64,000 bases of DNA from CAWCDJ01 sp963796675 (GCA_963796675.1 CAWCMS010000007.1:124001-188000), one strand, 5' to 3'; positions 18,046 to 27,336 are shown, counted from the stretch's first letter. Notes: a model not told the origin generated them from the sequence alone. Translations and numbers: made by a program.

Positions 18046-18408
18046 ATGCTAGAACCTCATCCTCTGCTCCTCGGCATCTGCGCACCGATCCTGCGGGTGG
18101 AAGATATGGAGGCCAGCCTGCGCTTCTACGTGAACCTCCTGGGATTCCGCAACGCCGAGTGGGGCAATGACGAATTCACGAGCATCTCCAACGGCCAGAC
18201 CAGCATCTATCTGTGCCGGGGCAGCCAGGGCCGCGGCGGCGCCTGGATCTGGATCGGCGTCGACGATGCCAACGCCCTTTACGAAGAGTACAAGGTTCTC
18301 GGCGTGCCCATCCTCATGCCGCCCACTCCGTTTTCGTGGGCGCTCGAAATGCGCATCGTCGACCCAGACGGCAACGTCCTCCGCATCGGTTCGGAGCCGG
18401 TAGCCTGA
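18046..18408 (+). CDS. VOC (glyoxalase/bleomycin resistance) family protein
   Basis: A 120-residue protein of two beta-alpha-beta-beta-beta modules: ICAPILRVEDMEASLRFYVN starts the first, WIWIGVDDANALYEEYKVLG the second, and MRIVDPDGNVLRIGSE closes it with the conserved Glu-containing end. VOC proteins include lyases, dioxygenases and antibiotic-binding proteins, so the activity is not predictable. The ATG at 18046 begins the conserved part; longer upstream extensions are not needed. It heads a tight three-gene group, with the methyltransferase start only six bases after its stop. Confidence 0.8.
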   Translation: MLEPHPLLLGICAPILRVEDMEASLRFYVNLLGFRNAEWGNDEFTSISNGQTSIYLCRGSQGRGGAWIWIGVDDANALYEEYKVLGVPILMPPTPFSWALEMRIVDPDGNVLRIGSEPVA

Positions 18409-18413
18409 GCCCG

Positions 18414-19034
18414 ATGCCCGGCCTTCAGACGCAGTTTGGCGCGATTGACATCTACTTGTTCGATCAGCTTCTTCGCGGCCGCATCGCGCCCGGCATGCGG
18501 ATTGTCGACGCCGGATGCGGCTCCGGCCGCAATCTGGTGTACTTTCTCCGCGAGGGCTACGAGGTCTTCGCCGCCGATGCCGACCCCCGGGCAGTCGCCG
18601 CAACCCGGCAACTGGCGCAATCGCTCAACCCCGCGCTCCCGCCGGACCACTTCCGCGCCGAGCCCCTCGAGTCGCTATCGTTTCCCGACGCCTTCGCCGA
18701 CGTGCTCCTGAGCAGCGCCGTCCTACACTTCGCGCGCGACGACGCGCAGTTTCTGGCCATGCTTCACGGCTCCTGGAGAGTCCTCAAGCGGGGCGGCCTC
18801 TTCTTTTGCCGGCTCGCCTCTACCATCGGAATCGAAAGTCAGGTACGCCGCATCGAGGGCCGCCGCTTCCTGCTTCCGGACGGCTCCGAGCGTTATCTGG
18901 TCGACGAGCCTTTGCTCCTCGAGCTCACGGAACAACTGGGCGGCCAACTGGCCGACCCGCTCAAAAGCACCGTGGTACAAAACCAGCGCTCCATGACAAC
19001 ATGGGTTTTGCGCCGCCTCACCCAAACACCATGA
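18414..19034 (+). CDS. Class I SAM-dependent methyltransferase
   Basis: A 206-residue methyltransferase-fold protein. The SAM-binding motif I is RIVDAGCGSGRNLVYFL, motif II is EVFAADADPRAVAATRQL, the post-I acidic residue is DADP, and motif IV lies in FADVLLSSAVLHFARDDAQF. The C-terminal part (LLPDGSERYLVDEPLLLEL) resembles small tellurite-resistance/UbiE-like methyltransferases. The acceptor molecule is unknown. Its TGA overlaps the start of the downstream phosphatase (ATGA), so translation is coupled. Confidence 0.82.
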   Translation: MPGLQTQFGAIDIYLFDQLLRGRIAPGMRIVDAGCGSGRNLVYFLREGYEVFAADADPRAVAATRQLAQSLNPALPPDHFRAEPLESLSFPDAFADVLLSSAVLHFARDDAQFLAMLHGSWRVLKRGGLFFCRLASTIGIESQVRRIEGRRFLLPDGSERYLVDEPLLLELTEQLGGQLADPLKSTVVQNQRSMTTWVLRRLTQTP

Positions 19035-19837
19035 CACCCAGCCTGACCGAAATTCTCGAGTTTGCTCTGGAACTTTCCCGCGAAGCCGGCGAACTGATCC
19101 TCCCGCTCTGGAAGAACGTCGCCGTCGATCTCAAATCGGACGGCTCGGAAGTGACCGAAGCCGACCGTGGCGCCGAAAAACTTCTACGCCGCCGCATCGC
19201 GGAGCGCTATCCGGACCACGCCATCCTCGGCGAAGAGTTCGGCGGAGCCCGCAAGCGCGATGCCGAGCACCTGTGGCTGGTCGACCCCATCGACGGCACG
19301 GCATCTTTCTCGGTCGGCCTGCCGCTGTTCGGCACCCTGATCGGCTATATGCGCCGGGGCGAGCCTTCCGTCGGGGTGATTGGAGCGCACGCGCTCGGCG
19401 AGACCGTCTACGCTGCCAAGGGTCAGGGCTGTTGGTGCGTAGGTAAGCAGGCCGAACCGGTCCGCATCCACACTTCAGGTGTCTCGAAGCTCTCGAGCGC
19501 CTACGTGATCTCCACCGCGATCGAGCGCACCGACCTCGACCCTCGCGAATCCAACCCGGACCTGCGGCTTTCCCGCGTCTACCAGGGGGCGAGGCGCTTT
19601 CGCTGGTCGGGCGATTGCATCAACTACGCCCTGCTCTGCCAGGGCCGCATCGATGTCGCGCTCGACCCGCGCATGAATCCGTGGGACGTGGCCGCTCTCG
19701 CACCCTGTGTACACGAAGCGGGCGGCGTCCTCACTTCAGCGAACGGCAACACCGATGTCGTCTGGCAGAGCAACCTGGTGGCCTCCGCGACCCCGGAACT
19801 TCACGCCGAAGTGATCGAGGCATTGAAACACATATAG
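19031..19837 (+). CDS. Inositol monophosphatase family protein (possibly histidinol-phosphatase HisN type)
   Basis: A 268-residue Mg-dependent, Li-sensitive type phosphatase. Metal-site motifs are complete: GEEFGG (Glu), WLVDPIDGTASF (the DPIDGT signature), and WDVAALAPCVHEAGG (the late WDxAA motif). Substrates of the family include inositol phosphates, histidinol phosphate, PAP and fructose bisphosphate. The spacing and the KSDGSEVTEADRGAEKLLR opening are most like HisN-type histidinol-phosphatases, but no his gene is nearby, so this remains an inference. It is the last gene of the VOC-methyltransferase-phosphatase group and is followed by an inverted-repeat element. Confidence 0.85.
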   Translation: MTPSLTEILEFALELSREAGELILPLWKNVAVDLKSDGSEVTEADRGAEKLLRRRIAERYPDHAILGEEFGGARKRDAEHLWLVDPIDGTASFSVGLPLFGTLIGYMRRGEPSVGVIGAHALGETVYAAKGQGCWCVGKQAEPVRIHTSGVSKLSSAYVISTAIERTDLDPRESNPDLRLSRVYQGARRFRWSGDCINYALLCQGRIDVALDPRMNPWDVAALAPCVHEAGGVLTSANGNTDVVWQSNLVASATPELHAEVIEALKHI

Positions 19838-19910
19838 CCGCAGATGAACACAGATGAAGAATCTGTGCTATCTGCGTTCATCTGCGTTCATCTGCGTTGA
19901 TCTGTGGCCA
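19838..19910. repeat. Intergenic ATCTGCGTTC repeat with inverted arm
   Basis: After the phosphatase stop the sequence reads CGCAGATGAACACAGATGA and then, in the opposite sense, three iterations of ATCTGCGTTCATCTGCGTTC-like units ending TTGATCTGTGG. The first part is an imperfect inverted copy of the second, so the transcript could fold into a long hairpin. It sits exactly between two convergent genes, where it may serve as a bidirectional terminator. The same wording recurs in many unrelated genomes as a short dispersed repeat; only this copy is seen here. Confidence 0.6.
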
Positions 19911-19925
19911 ATTTGGTCTGCCTAA

Positions 19926-21458
19926 TTAGTGCTTCGAGAACATCTCCTGCACGTCTTTCCGCAGCGCGGACTGGCTATCCGTGCGGGTGTAGAACATGTG
20001 GCCGCCCGGATACTCGTGAACGCCCACGCGCGTGGCGTCGCCCATCACCGGCATCTGATCCACCGTCAGCACCGACCCCATAAACGGGCAGGATAGGTCG
20101 TTCCAGCCATGCACGATCAGCACCCGGATCTTCGGATCCGCCGCCACCGCTTGCCGCAGGTCGCCGACTGCGCCCGCACGCAGCGCGCGGCTGTCGTGAT
20201 CCCACTGCGAATTCACTTCGTAGCTCAGCGTGTTGTACCGTCCCTCGGCCTTCCAGCCCACCACACGCGTCATGAAATCCACCATCGCGGTGGTGCAGGG
20301 AGCGATGATGCTTTCGAGCAGGGGGTCGTTGGTGCGCTGCTCCGGCGCATACGGAAACGGGTCAAATGACGTAACATTCGAATCGTAGACGCTGCCGATC
20401 TTCCCCTGTTCGCGGAAGACCTCGCGCAGGTACGCGCCGATCTCCAGCCGTCCACCCGACCGCCGCACGAACTCCAGCGGGAGCCCCGTCATCTCCGTCA
20501 CCTGCTTTACGATGCGCGCCGTCGCTTCCGGGTCCGACCGGCCCTTCAGCAGGTCTGTGGCATACTCGCCACGCGTATACGCGATCACCTTGGCCATCGC
20601 CGCCGGTGTCAGCTTATGCTCGCGCTCGAGATGCGCCGCCGAGATCGAAGGCAGCGAGAGCAGCCACTCCATCGGCGACACGTCCGCATTCTCGCCGAGC
20701 GCCGGATTGAGGTAGGGCGAAACCAGCACTACGCCGTTCATTGCCACGCCGAGTTGCGACTGCAGATAGTGCGTAATTCGCGGGCCGCGATAGCCGCCGT
20801 AGCTTTCACCCACGAAATACTTCCGCGAGGTCAAACGGCCGTTATTCAGCAGCCAGTCGTAAATCGCGCGCGACAGGTACTGGATATCCGACTCCGTGCT
20901 GTAAAACTGCTTCTTGGTCTCGTCCGGCGAAACCAGCGACCGGCTGAAGCCTGTACCGATCGGGTCGATGAAAACCAGATCGGTGAAGTCGAGCCACGTC
21001 CCCGGATTGTCCTTCAGGGTGGCGGGGTCCGACGGGCTGTTGCCCTGGTCGCCAAATTCGATGTGCTTCGGGCCGATCGCGCCCAGGTTCAGAAAGACCG
21101 ACGAAGCGCCCGGACCGCCGTTCAGCGCGAACGTCACCGGGCGATCCTTGCCCTCCACCGTATAAGCGGTGAACACCACTTCGCCGCTCTTCTTGCCGTC
21201 TTTTTCGTACACCGGCAGCGTCCCGACCGTGACCTTATAATTCAACGTCTTACCGTCAAGCGTGATGCTTTGCGTGGTATGAGCATCGGGAGGCAGAGGC
21301 GGCTCTTTGTCGGCCGGCTTGTCTTTCGATGCAGAGGCCGGGGGCGAAGCCGGAGCCGCGGGCTTCGCCTCCTGAGCCGGGGCCGCGAAAGTCCCCGCCA
21401 CAAAGAACGCAAGGGCAGCCATAGTGGTGCCGTGAGATTTCAGGGAAACAAAGGTCAT
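19926..21458 (-). CDS. Secreted S10 family serine carboxypeptidase
   Basis: The ATG at 21458 gives MTFVSLKSHGTTMAALAFFV followed by a proline/alanine/lysine-rich linker (residues 25-55); a TTG three codons earlier is less likely. The alpha/beta-hydrolase core has the oxyanion-hole motif NGGPGASS (residue 113 on), the nucleophile motif VGESYGGYRGP (Ser219), the late Asp in VLIVHGWNDLSCPF and the His in VHEYPGGHMFY, the full triad of serine carboxypeptidases. At 510 residues it has the usual bacterial S10 size. It should trim C-terminal residues from peptides in the periplasm or outside, in keeping with the proteolytic habit suggested by other secreted enzymes in the window. Confidence 0.88.
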   Translation of the reverse strand: MTFVSLKSHGTTMAALAFFVAGTFAAPAQEAKPAAPASPPASASKDKPADKEPPLPPDAHTTQSITLDGKTLNYKVTVGTLPVYEKDGKKSGEVVFTAYTVEGKDRPVTFALNGGPGASSVFLNLGAIGPKHIEFGDQGNSPSDPATLKDNPGTWLDFTDLVFIDPIGTGFSRSLVSPDETKKQFYSTESDIQYLSRAIYDWLLNNGRLTSRKYFVGESYGGYRGPRITHYLQSQLGVAMNGVVLVSPYLNPALGENADVSPMEWLLSLPSISAAHLEREHKLTPAAMAKVIAYTRGEYATDLLKGRSDPEATARIVKQVTEMTGLPLEFVRRSGGRLEIGAYLREVFREQGKIGSVYDSNVTSFDPFPYAPEQRTNDPLLESIIAPCTTAMVDFMTRVVGWKAEGRYNTLSYEVNSQWDHDSRALRAGAVGDLRQAVAADPKIRVLIVHGWNDLSCPFMGSVLTVDQMPVMGDATRVGVHEYPGGHMFYTRTDSQSALRKDVQEMFSKH

Positions 21459-21506
21459 TGGTAACAAACTCGTATACCTAATTGTACAAGCCGCGTGCGA
21501 ATGGCT

Positions 21507-22730
21507 TCAGAGGGCGTGGTCGGCCGGCGCATCCTCGCCGCGCCACAGCCGCTGCGATGTCCAGTCTTCCGCAGGGCCACTCCAGAAGCCATCCGAGGGT
21601 TTTAACCCCAAAGGCAGCATCGCTGCCGAGCAAAGATACAAACTGCCGGTCGAGATGTACGACTCGCCCAAGTGCGGCTGATGTCCGCACAACCCGACGG
21701 TCAGCCAGCCCTCGCGGTCGAAGGTGCCCGGCGCGTCGAGCGTCCTCCGCATCACGGCAGTCAGCGCCGAACGTACCCGCGGACCTGTCAGCGGCGGCGG
21801 CAATTCACCCAGCAGGGCCGTCTGCGCCAGCACCTGGAACGCACCGCAGCGGTAAGCGATCGAGCGGCCGACCGCGGGATAGCTACCGTCCGGCGCGATC
21901 AGCCTCTCCTGGATCGCCGCATACCGCTTCGCCCGCGCCATCGCATCGGGTACCACGCGCGCCCAGCGATTGGTGTGTGCGGCCGTAGTCCGCAGCACGT
22001 CCAGCAGCATCGGCTGGATCACGAAGCTGTTGTAGTAGTCCCAGTGAAACTGCGGGCCGTCACCGTAGACGCCGTCGCCCACGTACCATTGCTGGTGCTC
22101 GCGGACAGCGTAATCGACCCGCATCGCGTCCCAGGATCTTCCCATCTGTGCCAGCGCAGCCTCCACCGTTGCCGAAAAGAGCAGCCAATTGTTGAACCCC
22201 GGCGTGATCGCCCGCGACGATTCGAGCGCCTCCGCCAGCTGGCGCCGCGTCGTTTCGTCCAGCGCCGTCCAAAGCTGCTGCGGTGCGCGTAACACCGCCT
22301 GCGCCAGGAAACCGCAATCCACCACCGGCTGGCTGCCCTCGTGGAAATTCAGAAAGTCCGGCGATTGCCGATCCGTCCCTTGCCGGATCGCTTCGCGGGC
22401 CAGGGTGCGATATCGCGCCTGCAAGTCGCGCTCGGCACCGGCGGGAAGTTCCGCCTCGAGCCATGGCGCGATTCCCGCCAGCAGCCTTCCGATCGCTTCC
22501 AGATGCGTGTACTTGCGACGGTCCGCCGGGTCGCCGGTCATGCACTCCACCGGCATGTTGCGTTTCAGCGTGCCCACCGCCAGATTCTGAAGCACCGGCT
22601 CGGCTACCCGGTGAAGCGTCCGCAGCCAATACTGCCGGTCGTCTTCCTCGGGCGCCGGAGTAGCCTCAGCCGTTACCGCCGCCACTCCCAACCCGGTCAC
22701 CACTCGAAAAAAGTCGCGCCGATCTCCCAT
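21507..22730 (-). CDS. DUF2264 domain protein with Tat signal
   Basis: A 407-residue protein starting MGDRRDFFRVVTGLGVAAVTA, which has the twin-arginine pattern RRxFF and a hydrophobic stretch. The remainder is an (alpha/alpha)-barrel-like DUF2264 domain: YTHLEAIGRLLAGIAPWL, SPDFLNFHEGSQPVVDCGFLAQAVL, FNNWLLFSATVEAAL, WYVGDGVYGDGPQFHWDYYNSFVI, and RCGAFQVLAQTALLGELP. Members resemble polysaccharide lyases/glycoside hydrolases of plant cell-wall degrading bacteria and are often found with rhamnogalacturonan genes, but the reaction is not proven. It is monocistronic, divergent from ccsA. Confidence 0.85.
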   Translation of the reverse strand: MGDRRDFFRVVTGLGVAAVTAEATPAPEEDDRQYWLRTLHRVAEPVLQNLAVGTLKRNMPVECMTGDPADRRKYTHLEAIGRLLAGIAPWLEAELPAGAERDLQARYRTLAREAIRQGTDRQSPDFLNFHEGSQPVVDCGFLAQAVLRAPQQLWTALDETTRRQLAEALESSRAITPGFNNWLLFSATVEAALAQMGRSWDAMRVDYAVREHQQWYVGDGVYGDGPQFHWDYYNSFVIQPMLLDVLRTTAAHTNRWARVVPDAMARAKRYAAIQERLIAPDGSYPAVGRSIAYRCGAFQVLAQTALLGELPPPLTGPRVRSALTAVMRRTLDAPGTFDREGWLTVGLCGHQPHLGESYISTGSLYLCSAAMLPLGLKPSDGFWSGPAEDWTSQRLWRGEDAPADHAL

Positions 22731-22857
22731 ACAGAGAACAGTCTAGCCCCGAACTACCCCGCATGAAGCCCGCGTCACCCCCGCCTATGTGGGGAATGCC
22801 GTTCCGATATCCCGCGATATACTAGTGATTTAAGACTCCGAGTTACCGGATCGCCCC

Positions 22858-23672
22858 ATGGCTGAAATGAGCGTCATCTGGCTGCGCGTGGCCGCCGCGT
22901 TATATTCTCTCGGCCTGCTGCATGCCATCCTAACCCTGGTCCGACGCCGCGAGCACCTCTTTCGAGTGGCTCTCGGAGCTTTTGGACTGGGGTCGGTCTT
23001 CCACTTCGTTTCGATTGTCGAAGAAGGCCTTCTGAACAATCGCTGCCCGATTACCAATTTCTACGAAACGCTCTCCATGTGCGCCTTCTTCATCGTCATC
23101 CTCTATCTGTTCGTGCACTGGAAGTACAAGATGGAGAGCCTCAGCGTCTTCATCTTCCCGCTGGTCTTCGTGATGGCCCTGGTGGCCACCCTCGGTAACC
23201 CGGTCAGCACCTGGTCGAGCCCGGTGGTCCGCGATACCTGGCTCACGGTGCATATCGTGCTGGTCCTGCTCGGCTATGCGGCCCTGCTCCTTGCCATGGG
23301 CGCCTCGGTGCTCTATCTCTTTCAGGAGCGCGAGCTCAAAACCAAGAAACCGCGCAACTTTTACTACCGGCTGCCCGCTCTGGGCACCCTGGAGGACCTG
23401 ATCTCAAAGTCCATGGCCATCGGTTTCGTGCTCATCACCCTGGCTGTCATCGCCGGCAGCACCTGGGCCTTCATCGAACTGAAGACGGACTGGATCGGCC
23501 AGCCCAAGATCGCGATCTCGTTCTTCACCTGGGGCGTCTACCTGGCGCTGGTGTTTTCTGCAGACTACCGCCGGATGGCGCGGCCGCAAGGCCGCCATCA
23601 TGACGGTCACCGTGGTCTGCTTCTCTGCGCCTGACCTGGGCCGCGCACGCCGGCTTGGCGCGATGCTCTTGA
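22858..23672 (+). CDS. CcsA/HemX-like cytochrome c assembly protein, frameshifted near the C-terminus
   Basis: An integral membrane protein with eight or so TM helices; the conserved cytochrome-assembly core is seen in FHFVSIVEEG, CPITNFYETLS, TWLTVHIVLVLLGYAALL and GSTWAFIELKTDW. The tryptophan-rich loop is poorer than in true CcsA, which with its place directly upstream of hemA suggests the HemX role (modulating heme synthesis) or heme handling for cytochrome c. The frame is clean to about 23555. Beyond it, restoring RLTAGWRGRKAAIMTVTVVCFSALTWAAHAGL requires two or three one-base corrections near 23557-23570 and 23627. The stop then falls a few bases before or overlapping the hemA ATG. Confidence 0.8.
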
Positions 23673-23676
23673 AACA

Positions 23677-24945
23677 ATGAAGCTGCTGATCACCGGAGTG
23701 AGCCACAAGACCGCGCCCGTCGAAGTGCGCGAGCGGCTCGCATTCCGCGAAGAGACGCTGCCCGACGCCCTGGCCGATCTCAAAGCTCGCGACGGCGTGG
23801 CCGAAGCCGTGATCCTCTCCACCTGCAACCGCGTTGAGATCACCGTCACCACCGACGATCGCGTCGATCCCCAGAGCATCGTGGACAGCTTTCTCGCCGA
23901 TCAGAAACCAGTCGATCCAGCCGACCTCGACGCCGCATCTCTACCGGCACGAAGGCCGCGACGCCATCCACCATCTCTTCCGCGTCGCCTCCAGCCTCGA
24001 TTCCATGGTGGTGGGCGAGCCGCAGATTCTCGGACAGCTGAAAGCCGCTTACGCCGCGGCCAAAGACTGCGGCACCATCTGCGGCTGGCTCGACGGGCTG
24101 ATGACCCGCTCCTTCAGCGTGGCCAAGCGCGTGCGCTCGGAAACCGGCATCGGCCAGATGGCCGTCTCGGTCAGCTACGCCGCGGTCGAACTGGCGCGCA
24201 AGATCTTCGGCACCCTGAACAACCGCACCATCATGATCGTGGGCGCGGGCAAGATGTCGCGAACTGGCCGCCCGCCACCTGCGCCGCTCGGGCGCGTCGC
24301 ACGTCTTCGTCACCAACCGGACGCACGAACGCGCCGTCGAAATGGCGCAGCTGTTCCAGGGCACGCCGGTGGAATACACCCGCTTCATCAGCATGCTGCC
24401 CGAGGTCGATATCGTGATCGCATCCTCGGGCGCGCCGCACTACATCCTGCGCAAGGAAGACATGCAGCGCGTCATCTCCGCGCGCCGCAACAAGCCGATG
24501 TTCCTGATCGATATCGCGGTGCCGCGCAACATCGAGCCCGCCGTCAACGACCTGGCCAACATCTTCCTCTACGACATCGACGACCTGCAGGAAGTAGTCA
24601 ACGCCAACCTCCGCGAGCGCTTGAAAGAGGCGGGACACGCCGAGGACCTGGTCGACCGAAGAGGTGGACCGCATGATGGCGCGGCTCAAAGTCGCCGAGG
24701 TCACCCCCACCATCGTCGGACTTCAGGAACAGCTCGAGCTGATCCGCGCCGGCGAAATCGACAAGGCCCGGCGCCGCCACGGCCCCTTCAGCCCGGAGCA
24801 GGAGCAGGCCATCGAAGCCATCACGCGCGGCATCGTCAACAAGATCGCGCACGGGCCGATTTCGGAGTTGCGCAACCACGCCGGGCACCCCGACGGGGCG
24901 CACGTGGTCGCCGCCATCAGAAAGGCGTTTCACCTTCAGGATTAA
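23677..24945 (+). CDS. hemA: Glutamyl-tRNA reductase HemA, three frameshifts as read
   Basis: HemA makes glutamate-1-semialdehyde from Glu-tRNA(Glu), the first committed step of the C5 tetrapyrrole route. All parts are present in sequence order: MKLLITGVSHKTAPVEVRER and the catalytic Cys in ILSTCNRVEIT, then HHLFRVASSLDSMVVGEPQIL, then the NADPH domain with MIVGAGKM and VTNRTHERAVEM, and the C-terminal dimerisation helices ending AAIRKAFHLQD. They fall in three different frames because single extra bases occur at about 23935, 24260 and 24657. Each correction restores a textbook HemA of about 422 residues. As the enzyme is essential for heme synthesis here, sequence error is the likeliest cause. 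It lies four bases upstream of hemC. Confidence 0.9.
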
Positions 24946-24948
24946 TTC

Positions 24949-25852
24949 ATGCTGGTTATCGCATCGCGCGGTTCGCAGCTCGCCTTGTGGCAGGCCCACT
25001 GGGTCGAAGCGCAGCTCACCGCCCGCGGCCACGAGTGCCGCATCGAAATCATCAAGACCACGGGCGACAAAATCACCGACGTGCCGCTGGCCAAAGTCGG
25101 CACCAAGGGCCTGTTCACCAAGGAGATCGAGGAGGCCCTGCTCGAAAGCCGCGCCGATCTCGCCGTCCACAGCCTGAAAGATCTGCCCACCGAACTGCCC
25201 GACGGCCTCGTGCTGGCCGCCGTCCCCCCGCGCGAAGACCCGCGCGACGCCATCGTCGGCCGCCGCCTCGCCGACCTGCCCCACGGCGCCAAAGTCGGCA
25301 CCAGTTCTCTGCGCCGCTCCGCGCAACTGCGCAAGCTGCGGCCGGATCTCGACATCGAATCCGTGCGCGGCAACCTCGATACGCGCCTGCGCAAACTCGA
25401 CGAAGGCCAATACGACGCCATCGTGCTGGCCGCCGCCGGCTTGAAACGCCTCGGCTGGGCCGCGCGCATCGCCGAAATCCTCGCGCCTTCGCGTCATGTG
25501 CAGCGCCGTCGGCCAGGGCGCGCTGGCCATCGAAACGAGGGCCAGTGGAGCAGGCCTCCAAGCCTGCTCGCGCTCTGAACGATCCCGGCCACCCGCACCG
25601 CCGTCACCGCCGAACGCGGCGTGCTCGCCGCTCTCGGCGGCGGCTGCCAGGTCCCCATCGGTGCGCACGCCCGCGTCGAGAAGGGCCGCCTGCATTTGCA
25701 CGGCGATCGTCGCCTCTCCCGATGGCTCCGAGCTGATCCGCGCCGAATCCGAAGGCGAGCCTGCCGACGCCGAGGCCCTCGGCCGCGAGATCGGCGATGA
25801 ACTGCTCGCCCGCGGCGCCCGCCGCATCCTCGAAGCGGTCTACAGCGCATGA
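24949..25852 (+). CDS. hemC: Hydroxymethylbilane synthase HemC, frameshifted as read
   Basis: Porphobilinogen deaminase polymerises four porphobilinogens to hydroxymethylbilane. The first 180 residues are continuous: VIASRGSQLALWQAHWVEA, IKTTGDKITDVPLAKVG, LFTKEIEEALLESRADLAVHSLKDLPTEL, GTSSLRRSAQLRK, VRGNLDTRLRKLDEGQYDA. Single extra bases at about 25492, 25571, 25586 and 25705 then shift the frame; corrected, the chain continues CSAVGQGALAIETR, ALNDPATRTAVTAER, LAALGGGCQVPIGAHA (the dipyrromethane-cofactor Cys is in GGGCQ) and ends RRILEAVYSA. The stop overlaps the cobA-hemD start (ATGA), so the genes are translationally coupled. Confidence 0.9.
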
Positions 25853-27336
25853 GCCGCGCGGGCACCGTCTATCTGGTTGGCGCAGGCCCCGGCGATCCCG
25901 AGCTTCTCACGCTCAAAGGCCGCCGCCTCCTCGAACGGGCCGACTCCGTCCTGTTCGATCACCTCGCGCCCGCCGCCCTGCTCGATCTCGCACCGGCCGC
26001 CGCCGAGCGCCTCTACGTCGGCAAGAAAAAGTCCGACCACGCCTACTCCCAGGAAGAGATCGGCGCCATGCTCGTCGAACGCGCGCGCCGCGGCCTCACC
26101 GTAGTCCGGCTCAAGGGCGGCGACCCCTACCTGTTCGGGCGCGGCGGCGAAGAGGCCGAGGCCCTGGCCGCCGCCGGCATTCCCTTCGAAGTCGTCCCCG
26201 GCGTCACAACGCCTGTGGGCATCGCCGCGTACACCGGCGTCCCTCTGACGCATCGCGAGCACACCTCGGCCGTCACCTTCGTGACCGGCCACGCCGTCGA
26301 TTCCATCGATTGGGACCGCGTCGGCCACGCCGAAACTCTGGTCATTTTCATGGGGCTCACCACCTTCCCGCAGATCGCCCACGAGCTGATCGCGCGCGGC
26401 CGCTCGCCCGAGACTCCCGCGATGGCGGTCCGCTGGGCCACCCGCCCCGACCAGGAAACGCTGGCAGGTACCCTTGCCACATTGCCCGCTCTTCTTGCCG
26501 AACGCGGCATGAGGCCGCCCGCCACCATCGTGGTGGGCGAAGTCGTGCGGCTTCGCGAGAAGCTCGACTGGTTCGAGCATCTGCCGCTGTTCGGCCGCCG
26601 CATCGTGGTGACGCGCGCCCGCGGGCAGGCCAGCGCCTTTTCGCAGCAACTGAGCGACCTCGGCGCCGACCCCCTCGACGTGCCGACCATCGAGATCCGC
26701 CCGGCCGCCGATTCCGCGCCGCTCGACCGCGCCCTAGCCGGGCTGAATACCTACGACTGGCTGATCTTCACCTCCGCCAACGGCGTCCGCTATTTCGTCG
26801 AACGCCTCGACTGTTCCACCACCGACTTGCGCGCGCTCCGGGCGAAGATCTGCGCCATCGGCCCCGCCACCCGCGCCGCCGTCGAAGCACTCCACCTGAA
26901 AGTCGACCTCATGGGCAAGGAGTACGTCGCCGAGGGACTGCTCGACGCCTTCGCCCCCTTCGATCTGGCGGGCAAGCGCGTTCTGCTTCCGCGCGCCGCC
27001 ATCGCCCGGGACCTCGTGCCCACCGAACTGGCGCGCCGCGGCGCAACTGTCGACGTCGTCGAAGCCTATCGCACCGTGCTTCCGGAAGACGCCGGTACGC
27101 GCATCCGCGACGCCTTCCGCCGCCGGCCCGATTGCGTGACCTTCACCAGTTCCTCCACCGTGCGCCATTTCGTCGAAGCGGCCGGTGCCGAAATGCTCCG
27201 CGGTGTCCCGGTCGCCACCATCGGTCCGGTGACCACCGCAACCGCGCGCGAACTGGGCGTCGAGGTCGCCGCACAGGCGGATGTTTTCACGATCGATGGA
27301 TTGCTACAAGCGGTCCTCAAGGTGTGTGGGCGGTGA
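25849..27336 (+). CDS. Fused uroporphyrinogen-III C-methyltransferase / uroporphyrinogen-III synthase (CobA-HemD)
   Basis: A 495-residue bifunctional protein. Residues 1-245 are the SUMT domain: VYLVGAGPGDPELLTLKG, VRLKGGDPYLFGRGGEEAE, PGVTTPVGIAAYTGVPLTHR and the late MAVRWATRPDQETLAGTL. This half methylates uroporphyrinogen III at C2 and C7 to precorrin-2 for siroheme or cobalamin. Residues about 255-490 are HemD: RRIVVTRARGQASAFSQQL, WLIFTSANGVRYFV, ICAIGPATRAAVE and CVTFTSSSTVRHFVE. This half closes hydroxymethylbilane to uroporphyrinogen III. The fusion puts the branch to siroheme/B12 directly on the ring-closing enzyme. It is the last gene of the tetrapyrrole operon and is free of the indels that affect its upstream neighbours. 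Confidence 0.92.
   Translation: MSRAGTVYLVGAGPGDPELLTLKGRRLLERADSVLFDHLAPAALLDLAPAAAERLYVGKKKSDHAYSQEEIGAMLVERARRGLTVVRLKGGDPYLFGRGGEEAEALAAAGIPFEVVPGVTTPVGIAAYTGVPLTHREHTSAVTFVTGHAVDSIDWDRVGHAETLVIFMGLTTFPQIAHELIARGRSPETPAMAVRWATRPDQETLAGTLATLPALLAERGMRPPATIVVGEVVRLREKLDWFEHLPLFGRRIVVTRARGQASAFSQQLSDLGADPLDVPTIEIRPAADSAPLDRALAGLNTYDWLIFTSANGVRYFVERLDCSTTDLRALRAKICAIGPATRAAVEALHLKVDLMGKEYVAEGLLDAFAPFDLAGKRVLLPRAAIARDLVPTELARRGATVDVVEAYRTVLPEDAGTRIRDAFRRRPDCVTFTSSSTVRHFVEAAGAEMLRGVPVATIGPVTTATARELGVEVAAQADVFTIDGLLQAVLKVCGR

Noticed and set aside
25540..25575. The AGCAGGCCTCCAAGCCTGCT stretch inside hemC as an inserted dispersed repeat
   Set aside because: It fits the expected HemC reading (SGAGLQAC before ALNDP) at normal spacing, so it is coding sequence that happens to be palindromic.
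24598..25827. A 409-residue minus-strand open frame opposite hemA/hemC
   Set aside because: Antisense to conserved enzymes; its openness follows from third-position GC bias.
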